From Galerina marginata (Eukaryota; Basidiomycota; Agaricomycetes; Agaricales; Galerinaceae): a stretch of 64,000 nucleotides of DNA. The stretch covers positions 1,240,001 to 1,304,000 of the forward strand of contig JAECYW010000020.1 of NCBI GenBank assembly GCA_023014335.1, read 5' to 3'. The notes under the pieces were generated by a model that was not told the origin of the DNA, did no database searches, and worked only from the letters and a program-made list of their open reading frames with translations. Of the stretch, positions 1 to 11,099 are shown one piece after another (the stretch's first letter is position 1; every line of letters begins with the position of its first letter). The translations under genes and the position numbers were made by a program.

Positions 1-38
1 CGCTCAACATCTGTACAATTTGAAACTACATTGCTAAC

Positions 39-343
39 CTTGCCGCCGTATTCTGAACTGCGCGCTTTCCCCCTCTGTGAAAATGAGCAAAATATCAGTA
101 TACGTGGTACAAAGTACTGAAACTTACTTCTTCCCTTTTCGACGTCCATCCACTGCCCCCCTTTCCAGCTTCAGCTTCTGTCTGCTCTTTTGGCTTTTCA
201 AGCGATTGTACTCTTTTTTTTGTCTTCTTTCTTGGTTTTGAGCGTCCCTGTTGGGAGACGATCAGTAATTGAAACTGGACAACAAGTAGGGCTGCTCGCG
301 TAAGATCTGGGTCATCGAAATCAAGCTTGAGCATTTTGGCCAA
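39..343 (-). CDS. 5' part of an uncharacterised basic protein gene, cut by the window edge
   Basis: Two exons are visible: 343-128 and 74-39, joined in frame (phase 0) over a GTAAGT...CACAG intron. A GTTAGC donor at 38 leads out of the window, so the gene continues to the left. The first exon begins MAKMLKLDFDDPDL and moves into a Lys/Arg-rich stretch (RSKPRKKTKKR) that could serve as a nuclear localisation signal, then a Glu/Lys/Gly-rich linker. The Met at 334 is an equally good start. I do not recognise the family. The exact phase match across the intron and the short basic second exon argue that it is a real gene. Function is unknown. Confidence 0.55.
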
Positions 344-1544
344 AGGAGAGGATTGCGCCGGTGAGACTAGGTATTATCGATCGATAGAAATGTATGTACC
401 AAAATTAGGGTCGTGTGAATGTATCAAATTACTACCGACTAATGTTCACCTTTTCTCAGTATAAATCAGACGACAATCCTTTATAACTCGATCACTTCCT
501 GCAGTCGAAATTTCAGGTGGTTGGGTGCGTGATTCTATCCACTTTTATTAAAGTTATTACCAAAAGATTGGGCGGTGAGCCAACTCGGGCGACTTTGGGC
601 TCACCATTCCTCAGTCAAATCATTTCCATTCTCTTCGAAATTCTACAAGATCATAGGGACTAGATACAGCTCGCAGGCAAAATCTGTTTCATCAAAAAAC
701 AGGCATTTTTGGCCAAGTTATGATCCGACATATGTCCGCTCCAAGTGCCACTCGCATATTGATTGTCTTTACGTCGTCAAGTTGTTTCTGGTCAAATGAG
801 CCTACACTAAACACCCTTCAATTTATTTCGAATTCAGGGCTGTCAAGTAGCCCGTTCTTCGAATTACAGTTTGCACGTCTTCTGCGACCAGGATATCCCG
901 CGACAACACCCGGGTGAACATCCAGGTGGCGGTAATAGGCGCTGAAAAGCTCTCCAACATTAATGAAAGCATGGTTGAGGGATCCTACAGCGTCCAAGTC
1001 ATCTTCTTAATAAAAACAGTGCCACGTACTAGTCGTGTTCAATATCTGTACCAGGAATGGAGATGAAACGGAAAGGGAGGCTGCTTATCAAAATTCGGGT
1101 TATCCAACTTTTATTGCCTCATTTGGTTAGAGTAAGGGATTGCGCCTAGGTACTTATCGGGCAGATGTTCTAAATTTAGCGAACAGAGGGGACGAGGGCA
1201 GGTATAATGGACTAAGGAGGGAATATATGTATAATAGGTCTTGTTGCGCGGTCAGTAAAGTTGAAGCTGGGATCTAAGGAGACCAACTGGCCTGTAATTA
1301 AAAGACTCTACAATGAACTTCCCAATGAAACCGCCGTCAAACCACCGGTCTTGAAATCTAAAAACAACCTGCGAGAGGTAAGACTCAGATTTAACAGGTG
1401 ATGGTATGGGTTTTAGGAAGTGCTCTTTAGGTCAGTGGGTGAATACATTCCAACGTGAGGCTGCATGCAGCGAGAGGGAATTTTTCGAATGCGACTCGGA
1501 CGAGCACTTCAATGCCTTAATTCCCAGATAATACACCACACTGT
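344..1544. other. Intergenic, no supported gene
   Basis: Only short, unrelated open frames occur on both strands and none can be extended by credible splice sites. I see no repeat family from the rest of the window here. It may hold the promoter of the left-edge gene. Confidence 0.4.
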
Positions 1545-2322
1545 CTACAGGTGCATGGGTATGTAGGCGATGTTTTTGCTTTGACACTGTGTGCGAGAAG
1601 TCTGAGACCCTTCATCAATGTCTTCATCGCTGTCGGTGTCCAAGCCCGACTCGTCGCCGTCATTCTGGGAGAAATAATAATTATGAGCAAAATTATAACA
1701 ATCAAACGCAGTAAGTATCTGACCTTAAGGACGAGAAACACGAGTAATGATATTTATGAGAGGCCAGTCAATGCGTCCACCACATCAATCGATCCGTAGC
1801 CGGAGTTTTGTCCCTTCTTACAGATGTGCAAGACCTCACCAATGTGATAGCGTTTCTGGGTCCACATAATTAGGGTTATTTCCTTTGCGAATATTTTTTA
1901 GCACGGTTACATCTCGCTCCAAAAGGTTGGGGATGTCTAACACGTTGAATCTAATTACTTGAAATCGATAGGTGAATTCAAATGACATACCGTTGACGAC
2001 CTGCTTCAGTTCCTTAATCAATTAATTCGCGACGGATTGCCCTCGCAGTTTCTCGAGTGCGTGAAGGATCTATAATGGATATTAATAGTCCAGATCTTTT
2101 GAATACTGGCGCCTCTAAATATATTCCATATAGCGTGACCTCGTACTTCAGTGGTAGGAACTTCGGTCGCTCGTTATCCAACAGACACTGTCCCGCCAGC
2201 TCACTTGCAGCGCCGTCAGCTGCTAAGACGATGAGTGGTAGATTGACCTTCTGGAGCTTCATATTTTGAAGGTGAATATTGTCTGCATTCTCTGAACCAT
2301 CTATCAGATGTATGCTGATCAT
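1545..2322 (-). pseudogene. Decayed gene, possibly transposase-like, with frameshifts
   Basis: Three coding-like stretches lie in different frames on the minus strand. The first (2322-2014) contains AADGAASELAGQ and a hydrophobic core ending LISIIDPSRTRETARA. The second (about 1965-1845) reads NPNYVDPETLSHW. It runs by a frame change into HIGEVLHICKKGQNSGYGS and a stop at 1754-1756. Beyond that, a GTCAGA donor and CCCAG acceptor lead to an acidic tail (DTDSDEDIDEG) ending at 1545. A possible 40-nt intron begins at a GTATGT near 1996. The DP..TR.TAR pattern recalls C-terminal parts of some basidiomycete transposase-like proteins, but this is a weak impression from memory. The frame breaks make a decayed copy more likely than a live gene. 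Confidence 0.35.
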
Positions 2323-2940
2323 GATTTGGGGATAGCGAGGTAATAGGATCTATCATTTAAATCTATGGTAGCTTCGAATTCCTAGATATGGAAAACATTC
2401 GCTTCGAAATTACAGAAAACGTCATTACGGAGGAGAGGGTCTACGTCCTTAGTTCCAAATAATGTCAACGCAATCAACTTGCGGAGATTGATCAAAGTCC
2501 CCCCTACTACGGTACTACCCTGCCTCCTTAACCGCTGGAACAGCTGCGGATTCTAGGTGAGTGGTTTACATCAATATCAAAGTCCACTGCTCACGGAATT
2601 ACAGTAGCCAGCACGACTACCGACCCGTGGATCTCTTTGAAGGAGTGCAGCGGAATATGACGGGCGCGGTTTCTCTCAATTGCCTTCATGGGAGAAAGCA
2701 CCTCGGACATCAAATTGCGGGCAAACATCCCAGAATTTCTCGCAAGAGCTGGATTAGACCGGGTGAATGGCACAGATAACAAGCGTCAAGAAACAAAAGA
2801 GTTTTACTTACATGGACGGGTTATGCTTGCGTCGACTAATCATTTTTTTTTCTTCACATAGTAGCATCGGAAAAAGAAAAAAAAACAATGGTAGAAACCG
2901 TCGATGGATTAACCAGACGTTCCCTTTACTCCCATATATT
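2323..2940. other. Intergenic, no supported gene
   Basis: Short open frames on both strands around 2560-2780 could not be joined to neighbours by splice sites. Nothing else is recognised. Confidence 0.35.
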
Positions 2941-3620
2941 TTCCGCAACTCTCTAGTTACACTTCATTTACCTACGACTCTGGTGAGCGTTTCTTTACTC
3001 CCATTCAGTTTCTGCTCGTTCACTTTGCTCTTATCCTCAAATATCTAGCTATACTCAAATCTCCTTCGCCTTTGGTGAGCGTTCCTTACTCTCGTTCGTT
3101 TTCCGCTCGTTTACCCTGCACTTTGCTAGCTACATCATATATCTTCGACTTTGGTGAGCGTTTCCTTACTCCCATTCATTTTCCGCTCATTTGCCGTGCT
3201 CTTACCCTCAACTAGCTAGCTATTTCCGCACGTTCGCCTTGCACTTATCTTCAACTCGCTAGTCACACCTCATTTACCTACGACTCTGGTGAGCGTTTAC
3301 TTACTCCAATTCATTTTCCGCACGTTCACCTTGAGCTTATCTCCAACTCTCTAGCTTCACATTATTCCCCTATGACTTTGGTGAGTGTTCCTTACCCTCG
3401 TTCATTTTCCGCTCGTTTACCTTACACTTTGCTAGCTACATCGTGTATCTTCGACTTTGGTGAGCGTTTCCTTACTCACATTCATCTTCCGCTCCTTTAC
3501 CGTGCTCTTACCCTCAACTCGCCAGCTACATTTCATTTACTTGTGAGCGTTTCCTTTACTCTCATTCCTTTTCCGTTCCTTCACCCAGCTCTTACCCTTA
3601 CCATCACCTCGTCAGCTTCA
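2941..3620 (+). repeat. Higher-order tandem repeat with a splice-donor-like core
   Basis: At least seven diverged copies of a pyrimidine-rich unit occur. Each opens with GACT(T/C)TGGTGAGCGTT and continues through TTACTCCCATTCATTTTCCGC to a CTAGCTA-like tail. Copies begin near 2979, 3072, 3150, 3284, 3375, 3455 and 3540, so neighbouring units are 80-134 bp apart. The pattern of three repeats again after about 303-305 bp (2979/3284, 3072/3375, 3150/3455), giving a larger period. Every unit carries GGTGAG, a good fungal splice donor. The array runs directly into the ORF starting at 3633. Confidence 0.75.
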
Positions 3621-3632
3621 TCTCGTGCAGAC

Positions 3633-4020
3633 ATGCGATTCCGAATTTTTTACCGACCCGGGGAGCTCAGCAGTACGCGCGAGGGCGTGAAAGAAGAACG
3701 CGAATCCGCCGCCGAAAAATTCGTCCTCGCTATTAGGGCCGACGAGCAACACATAACGAACTTGTACGGAGACGACGACTGGACTATCGTAATATAGTAA
3801 GTTTTTCAATTTGACATTCTCTTCACCGACTTAGGGTACTGCAGCACGGGAACCGATCACCTCTCCCCCGGAACCTCCTGGCCCTACCACAAAACGGCCC
3901 ACGCGTTTCGGGGCCAAGGAGACAATTTGCAACACGTCTTTGCCCTCCACCTCAACCGCGGCGCCTCTACTCCCCAAACCTGGCGGGCGACGAACAAAAG
4001 TATTAGGGAGGCCGAATTAG
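3633..4020 (+). CDS. Small uncharacterised protein, two exons, 3' model ambiguous
   Basis: The frame from ATG 3633 begins MRFRIFYRPGEL, passes a charged helix-like part (REGVKEERESAAEKF) and reaches LYGDDDWTI. Two splice solutions follow. Donor GTAATA near 3790 with acceptor CTTAG gives a Pro-rich tail (PPEPPGPTTKRPTR) ending at 4020. Donor GTAAGT near 3799 with acceptor CTGCAG gives a different tail rich in His, Trp and Tyr that runs to about 4034 and then needs another intron. Both frames stay open, so transcripts are needed to choose. I do not recognise the family. The gene sits immediately after the 2.9-3.6 kb repeat array, which may include its 5' end or promoter. Confidence 0.4.
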
Positions 4021-4978
4021 AACTGGTATATAGGGTACGCCTCAATTTCATATTCTAATTTTCTTTCCGAGACTGACTTTCGAACCAGGATATTAGGGGA
4101 CCTTGGCAGCAGTAGATTACAGTACATACTCCTGCTTCGTTTGAGCCCGCGAAAATTATCGTACGTGAACTGGGTGCCGTTGACCCAAATTTCTACTTGT
4201 ATAGATTAATCGCATACACACGACGCGCTACAGGAGAAAAGCAGTCAAATTTTCGGCGCTACTCGCTGGAGGAATCCCATTAAACTTGCTACGTTGTCTG
4301 CATTTATTTACTTTCAATTCACACAATCCTGACGTATTATCCAGACTCCCTAAAGGAATGGCTATCAGACAGGCGTCGGAGGAAGGCACACCTAGTGCCT
4401 GGACTCTAAAGTCCAGGTTTACAAAGAGTGCAAATACCCATAATAGGACATATATCCGGACAGGCTCTGCCTTGGTAACACCTCGACCTCTTGAGTCGTG
4501 ACTTTACATAGCCTCGAATCTTGTTACATGTGATATGCTTTATAGCGGGTTTTATTTCTGTTCTTAATTGATCATTGATTCACTGTTACATATATTAGAC
4601 AGGCATACATAGTCCATTGCGAATTTTAAAAGCCCCTTCGATTCACGTGTTCTGACGATGCTGAATCTATATTTAGATACGACGGCGTCAGTTTTTTTTT
4701 TTTTTTTTTGGCGCTTAAATGTAACTTAAGAATGATTAGATGATTTAGATGAATAACGGGTTTGAAGTTATTGACACCCGACCACTGAGAGTTTCATTCT
4801 GTAGACTTGGAATTCGTATCTTGGATATCTTTTTCAATCTTTCAATTCTTTCAGTTAACAATATACGATTAGAGGAGGCGTCAAACCCTCAATTACATCG
4901 ACGTAAATAGAGCACGATATTCACAGCTATTATTCGTCCAAGAACTACATATTTAATCGTCCGAATCCATGAAAACCG
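4021..4978. other. Intergenic; one unassigned ORF and an 18-nt poly-T tract
   Basis: An open frame at 4286-4501 (+) has no recognisable features and may be a further exon of the gene before it. A run of 18 T occurs at 4692-4709. Nothing else is seen. Confidence 0.35.
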
Positions 4979-5360
4979 CTAAAGCTTCTGTTTGTTGCAT
5001 TGGCCGCAGGATTTGCTAAGTGATATCAATGAGTATCGAGCAATAAGTTAAAAGATCAAGACTCACTGAAGGGGGAAAGTGTTTCCAATCTCAACGTGAA
5101 CCAAATCTCCGGCAACACGGACGGTGTGACCGATGACCGTCTGAAATCCGAGGTATTTGTCAAGCGTCGAAGACATACGAAGTAAAACTCACTGGCTTTC
5201 CCTTTAGGACGATCCACGCGACGCCCTTGTACCGCGCAAGCCTCTTCACAGTCTTTCCATTTACCCTGAACTTCACTAGGCACGGTGCATGACGACAGAG
5301 TCGCGGGAAGTCTGCGACGCGGTTGGCGAAGGCTCTGGTTATTTTCGGGTTCTCGGACAT
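4979..5360 (-). CDS. 92-residue Cys-rich small protein, copy A
   Basis: Three exons (5360-5193, 5140-5067, 5015-4979) splice cleanly and end at TAG. The protein starts MSENPKITRAFANRV, has PRLCRHAPC near residue 22 and LARYKGVAW near 45, then GHTVRV, HVEIGN, and ends SCGQCNKQKL. Conserved Cys/His positions (C.HA.C and C.QC) could bind a metal ion. This is inference: I do not recognise the family. Its paralogue at 9585-9968 has the same exon sizes (168, 74, 37 nt), the same intron phases and about 50% identity, which strongly supports the model. A 5' UTR intron (GTAAGT near 5422 to TTAG at 5362) is also shared by the two copies. Confidence 0.8.
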
Positions 5361-5660
5361 TCTAATAGTCAAAGTTCAAGGTAAGCGAAGCTATTACACA
5401 GGGATAGAAATGTCAACTTACTTTGTTGTGTTTGAGCTTCCGGAGGATTAGAACGAACGCGATGGGTGGTTGTGGTGAAGTGCAAGGTGTGAGTGAGAAG
5501 AGCGTTACGATGAGGTTGCGATTTATAAGTCACGAATCAGCGTCGATAGTCGCGGGAGTGGGTGGGTTATTTTTAGAATGAAGTCATTTGCGATAGACGC
5601 TGGTTGTAGGTGGCGGTGCAGAAATCAATGCTATATACGCTCGGCAATTTGAGTGTACGG
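5361..5660 (-). promoter_or_regulatory. 5' UTR and promoter of copy A, duplicated at 9969-10315
   Basis: This stretch aligns by eye with 9969-10315. Shared landmarks include GTGTGAG(T/C)GAGA, GCGTTACGATG, ATTTATAAGTC/CTTATAATTC (a TATA-like box), TCGCGGGAGTGG, AATGAAGTC, GATAGACGCTGGTT and TAGGTGGC. The two gene copies therefore travelled with their promoters. The TATA-like box lies about 170 bp upstream of each ATG. Confidence 0.65.
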
Positions 5661-6782
5661 ACGATATAGAACGATAGAATTTGCTTTCAAAATCTTATTT
5701 TTGAAAAACTTTAATTCTGAATCTAATCAATATCGTATTACCATCGACCTTTGGACGATATCCTTGGAATCTGTATCTCGCCTAATCGTGTAGTAAAAAC
5801 AGAAAGTAATATTAGAGCATCCTTCGTCCTTTTCTGACTCAAGGCTAACGATAATAGATCAAGAAGAACAAAGAAGACGGCGATTTCCTGCCATCTCAAA
5901 AAATATCTGTTGTAGTTATACTCGCCTCTTGCGCTAAAATTATTGCTTTTACATCCCCATCAACTTGGTGTTTGAGGCATAATTTATTTGAAGCCGTCTC
6001 GAGGTTTTGTCATCCCACGCGACTCAGTAGCACCCACCCCACCGTTGCAGCCGAAGTATAATTACTCCTGCATCAGCGCTATCGAGTTATTTTGGCGCTT
6101 TCGTACTTTGTGGTATTATCAGATCCAATAATAACTGGTCCAAGATACTTGACAGAGTCGACTAGCGCTCGTTAACTGGATTGCTGGTGAGCCGTCGAAG
6201 TGTCCGGGTATCTGGGCCACCAAACGCAGCAGAAAATATGCCGTATGTTCGATTTGAATTTTGTCCTTCGTTGCGCATGAGTCATAAATTCAGGTAATAT
6301 TCGGTATATCTGATTCCATGCTTGTCCTTCAAGTTGCTGGAGTTTTCACGAACACTGCGGTCTTCAAGTGCCACGCAAATTTTAGTAAACATTTCGTAAT
6401 TCTTCACTTCTTTAAATTTCCTTCACGCGAAAGATTGTATAGTGCCAAGAAGCAGTCGGCTGGCTCCCCTTTGTTCATCGAGTCATTGATGTTAAATATG
6501 ACGGGGTCCTCGAGCTTCCTTTTGAACGCCTTCTTTTCCAAGTTGTTTATCGTATCAGCCAATACTTAGACTTGGCGCATTTTAATTTTAAATCTGCCGC
6601 TCTTCAACAATTAAACTCGTCTCGTGAATTTTCCGCCATGAATTAGAAGTATGTGAGTAAAAAGTTAAAGAAGAATCAAAAGTAACATACCCTTATAATT
6701 TCCGACAAACAATTTAGAATTTTCTACAATCTACAACGGTTATCGAAGGCAACTACTTGATAAACTACGATATGAGTACAAG
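5661..6782. other. Intergenic, no supported gene
   Basis: An open frame at 6318-6569 (+) has no support from splice sites or recognisable motifs. Nothing else is seen. Confidence 0.4.
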
Positions 6783-8105
6783 TTACGACCTACGATGCCT
6801 ATATGGGGGCATACCTCCCCAGGCCTTCCTAGGCTGGGTCGTGAAGGAGAAGTTCGCTCCCTCGATTTGAGGGGGGAAACACTCCCATTCCCTCTGGCGA
6901 GGTAGATTCCGAAAACTGCCTTCCGCAAAAAACTCATCACATTCTCTTTCCCAGCCCACGCTGCACACTGACCCGAAAGAGCCGTTTGTCGGCATAAAAG
7001 ACTGCAACCGTTTGACTTGTTCGTCAAACCAATCGTATTCGTCAAGTTTCGACCTAGTCCCTTGAATCTTGCTACGCGGATATCTCATGGAGAGGAAGAG
7101 GTTGAAATCGACGGGGATAGGATGAAGGGATTGGATTGCAGTTGAAATGTCAACACCACCATCGTCGAGGAACCACAAAATTTCTTGAGAGCTGAGGATG
7201 AGCTTGAGTGTGAGAGACTTGGCCGCAACACCAGTGAAAAAGGTTGGAATTGCCTTTACGATTGTAGAGAAATTGTCTACCGTATCGTAGCAATTCAACA
7301 CCACTGTTAAGTCTGCAAGTATTGTAGATCGATCGATCTTGATCGGTATCCATGGTGTACTTTCATCGAATTTTCCTAAAGACGGTGGTTAGCCTGCTCC
7401 TCAAGAATAATTAACCAGCACCATACCTATCAATTTAACTGATTTTATTTTTGGAAGAGTGCGATTAAATATCCGAGCTGTTTCTGGCCAATCCAGGATC
7501 AAGGTTTGCAGATTTCCTGTCGAAAATCGGGTAGTCCAGTCGCCTTCCATGGATCCACGCAGAACGGATAACGTTAAGGGAGAAAGTGCGGTCGAGGGTC
7601 CCAGTCTTAGATCAGAAAGGCGTAATTGAAGGACCTTTAGTTGTGCAGGGAAAGCGGCGTCGGTGGTTGGAATGGGACAGTTCATAACGTGAAGAATTTC
7701 AATGGAGGGACGCGTGAAGAGATCGGAAACGATATCTGCCAGTACTGAGACTATGGATTCGTCTGTAGTCGTCGGACCAAAAACCTTTGCAAATCGTATA
7801 TTATGAAGCAATTTGACCGTAGCCGCCGTCTCGTCGATCGTAACACAACCCACTACTATCTTGACGTTCTTTACTAAAGCACAGATTTGAGGGTTACTGG
7901 CCAATATCCTGACACGTTCGTCGGCTCTCGTGGATTCCTTGATCACTATTTGACGGAAGAGTACTGGGCGAAGTAGATCAAGGAAATATGTGCAAGAGAC
8001 GGTCCAGGAGGCAAGGTCCTTTTTGTCCATGATTGAAGCGATCCCTAGGGAAATTTCGGGTGGCAAATCGTTCATCGTTCGTGTGAGATGATCGCCGAGT
8101 TTCAT
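6783..8105 (-). CDS. F-box-like protein
   Basis: Two exons (8105-7427 and 7375-6783) join through a 51-nt GTATGG...TTTAG intron, giving 423 residues. The N-terminus MNDLPPEISLGIASIMDKKD, followed by SWTVSCTYFLDLLRPVLF, matches the F-box pattern (LP.E....I......L...S.....F..L..P.LF). The remainder is leucine-rich (QLKVLQLRLSDLRLG, NLQTLILDWPE), as in basidiomycete F-box/LRR-type proteins, which in general act as substrate adaptors of SCF ubiquitin ligases. The start at 8105 (MKLGDHLTRTMND) or the Met ten residues on are both possible. No break is seen. Such genes are usually multicopy; relatives lie at 40.7-45.5 kb. Confidence 0.8.
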
Positions 8106-9584
8106 GACCCAGTATTAGGAGTGGCCTGAGAGCTGGGGTTGGGACTCGATCGCGATCACAGCCGATTGCAAAAGGGTTCAAACCGTCTCTTTTTTTGGAG
8201 GGGGATGTTATGACCCTAACTTAGGGTTACCGCCTTTCCGCAGTCCTGTATTCCACTGTCTTTGTCAGATGTCCTGAACTTATACACCCGATGGCGCCTA
8301 TGCAAAAGGCTTAACATATCTTTTGAGCAATTCATCGGTTTCCACCACACCGAGGCGAATTAAAACTCCACTGAAAGTTAGCGCTACGCCTTGAGCTTCA
8401 AACTCAATGGGCAAACAGCGGGGGTCCGGGGAGGGTCAAACGGTACTGGTACAAAAACAAAATTGAATGGTTTTAGAAGAAGTTTGTCCGAGAAATTAAT
8501 CGTCCAAAAGTAAGCAGAAATACCATTCTTAAAGATCTGAGTCCTCGAAGCCTACCCAGCAGTACGGTAAGGTCCCGGTTGACGCTGAGGAAAAGGCGCA
8601 GGAACTGAAAGGTGAGGCGGAATCATTGACGCGACTGGTGCGGGACGTCAGTGCCGCACCGTGAGGTCGAGCTGGAAATGACTCGAAAAAGGGAGTTTTT
8701 ATATCGACTTATCATTTTATTTTGTGCTATATGCCATAGAAATAGACAAGATGCACGCGCTCATCCAAGGTACGATATCGGTCCTTCTTCACTTACCTGG
8801 ATTTCAGGCACCACACCAGAAGAGATCGAGGAGATTCAGTGTTTTCAGCGCTGAGTAAATGCAAGCACGACACCTTCAAACTCGACAATGACTATATCGG
8901 GACCTTTGATCCTGTTTGGCTTTCCGGAACGCTGAAGTCAATGGCGCAGAAAATTGAAAATATCCTATCTCTTTTTTTTCAGAATCATATAAGTCAAATG
9001 AAGGTGATTAATCGATGCGCGGAGCCTGCTACTGAATTCCAAGCGCTTATACCAACATAATTTAAATGTGCATAGCCGCCGATCGCCAGCGTCTATGTCA
9101 TCCAAGAATAGCGCTCTTTTTATTCAAACCCTGCCACACATGCCACACACTGCCGTCATAACTCAATGTACCTAGCATTTGCAAACTAGGTATATACATG
9201 TTCTTTCCCTTTGGTCTTTGATACGTATGGACTCCCTTCATACTATCAGAAGCAACACGAAAGTAAGCTCCTCGTTATTCCGGCTACCGATGTCTTCAAC
9301 AGCCAACTTCTCCCCTCGAAGCAGAATGTGTTGCATCTAGGCGATTCGACGAGGATTCTCGGGGTTCTTAGGATATATGTACATCAATAGTGACCAAAGA
9401 GATTTCTTTTCTGTGCACGAGTCTGTCAAAGTGAACCGTTGAAATAATATCAGTTCAGTATTCTATCAGTTTACAATACAAGGAGAACTACAATCCGGAC
9501 TTGAATCGAGTAAATGAGATCTGATTGATTATTCCTATCGTTCAAACACTGTAAATGTAATCCTCTGAATCCCTGAACTTCTAC
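8106..9584. other. Intergenic with possible gene remnants
   Basis: Around 8565-8660 one frame reads like coding sequence (DAEEKAQELKGEAESL) and another open frame spans 8839-9060, but they cannot be connected without stops. I regard them as remnants or chance. Nothing else is recognised. Confidence 0.3.
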
Positions 9585-9968
9585 CTAAAGTGGCTCTCTG
9601 CCGCACTGGGTGCAGTTGACGCTAAGAGATACTAGTAAGAGATGAAAACCAAGATTATAGTTGAGAGACTCACTGAAGGGGGACGGCGTTTCCGATTTCG
9701 ATATGCAGGAGAGTGTCTCCCACCAAAACTGTGTGTCCAACGACGGTCTAGAATCAAAAATACTGGTCAAACGTCGAAATCATAAGACGAGAAAACTCAC
9801 TGGCTTCCCCTTCAAGATGTCCCAAGCGACGTCCACGTATCGCGCCAACTTAGGCACCTTCTCACCGTTGTCTTTGCAGTACGCAAAGCACTCTGCGTGA
9901 TAGCAGAGTCGGGGGAAGTTGGCGACGCGGTTGGCGATAGCTGGAGTAATTTGAGGGTTCCCAGACAT
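9585..9968 (-). CDS. 92-residue Cys-rich small protein, copy B
   Basis: Paralogue of the gene at 4979-5360, with exons 9968-9801, 9747-9674 and 9621-9585. The protein starts MSGNPQITPAIANRV, has PRLCYHAEC, LARYVDVAW and GHTVLVGD, and ends CTQCGREPL. The conserved pairs C.HA.C and C.QC are kept while surface residues differ. This is what selection on a metal-binding fold would leave, although the fold itself is inference. The second intron begins CA|GTGAGT right after VPL in both copies. Reading through it would give a premature TGA, so the three-exon model is needed. Function is unknown. Confidence 0.8.
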
Positions 9969-10315
9969 ACTAGTAAACGGACTTGAATATGAACGAGTAT
10001 ATCGAATTGGAAAGAAAATCTGAACCTACTTTGTGAAATTCGAGTTAGCGAAAGGACCCGGCGATTGGAATGTATACGAGAGAGAGCAAAATTACGAGGA
10101 AGATGAGTGGTGATGGTATTGAAATGTAAAGTGTGAGCGAGAGAAGCGTTACGATGCGGACGCGACTTATAATTCAGGAATCAGTGGCGTTATTCGCGGG
10201 AGTGGATGGGGGTATATTTGTAATGAAGTCGTTCGCGATAGACGCTGGTTATAGGTGGCAGTGCAGAGTTGATGCTATAAGCTTTTGGCATTTAGAGTGT
10301 TTCAGAACGGTATAG
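9969..10315 (-). promoter_or_regulatory. 5' UTR and promoter of copy B
   Basis: Counterpart of 5361-5660. It includes a UTR intron (GTAGGT near 10032 to ACTAG at 9970), a TATA-like CTTATAATTC near 10168, and the shared TCGCGGGAGTGG and GATAGACGCTGGTT blocks. Confidence 0.6.
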
Positions 10316-10745
10316 GATGTCAGCCATTTGTTTTCAAAATCTCGTTTTTTTGAATTTTAGGGAGCCGTTAAATCGGACTACACCTGATGCCACTTCTGTT
10401 GACTTGATACTAGTAAAATTATTGCTATTTTCATAGATATTGGGGAAACGGGAACTTTTATCCGAATTAGTTTTTTTGAAAACCTGAGTGAGCTGTTCGT
10501 AAAGCGCGCAATTCAGCGGAATTCGAGGCTACAGACCAAAAATTGGGTGTTTTGAATTTTAGGAAGCGACGTTTCCAGATTTTTGTAAAGAATTCCCTAA
10601 AATTCGAAAATTCAGTCAAGAGCAAAATTTCGATATCAAAAGGTTTCCTAACCCAGTTTTCTCAAAAGTGTTCGCTTCAACGGAATTCTTTAGAGTTCCC
10701 CGCGCCAATTTCGCACAGTTGACCTGTTTGTGTGCAGTCAAATAC
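10316..10745. other. AT-rich spacer with a short inverted motif
   Basis: TTGAATTTTAGG(G/A)AGC occurs near 10352 and 10552 and its inverse, CCCTAAAATTCGAA, near 10595. This suggests a small decayed inverted repeat. No gene is seen. Confidence 0.35.
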
Positions 10746-10907
10746 GAGGTTCGTCGAGTCACATCTATTCACTGCAGTAGTATGTAAAACTACCGTATGT
10801 ATTCTGTAGCCTACACTTTAGCCGTCTTCATGTAGTGGCTCGACGAGTCACGCTGCCTTGCGGGTATGGGCTTTCCATTGTATTTATTGGGCGGCTCCTC
10901 GAGCCGC
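10746..10907. repeat. Hairpin cluster 1 (GGTTC-type palindromes)
   Basis: Three palindromes occur in 160 bp: GAGGTTCGTCGAGTCAC (10746), GTGGCTCGACGAGTCAC (10835) and GCGGCTCCTCGAGCCGC (10891). The spacer sequence between them matches 24239-24346 (the ATCTATTC.CTG.AGTA and TTTAGCCGTCTT blocks), so the two clusters are copies. Confidence 0.7.
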
Positions 10908-11099
10908 AGTGAAACGTCGCGTAGTTTACCTGTTTATTATTTACCGAAGTACTTTTCTCGTAAATGTTAATGTTATCTGTAGGCCATCCGTGAATTTAAT
11001 GTTAGTTAATGAAAAAAAAGTTCTTACTTGTCGTGAGTTGTAGCGATATAACAATCATTCGAATAAGGAACTCAGGTAATAAGTGAGCGATCACTAAGG

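Noticed and set aside
8651..9060. Gene across two plus-strand frames
   Set aside because: The frames overlap in different phases and no splice pair joins them without stops.
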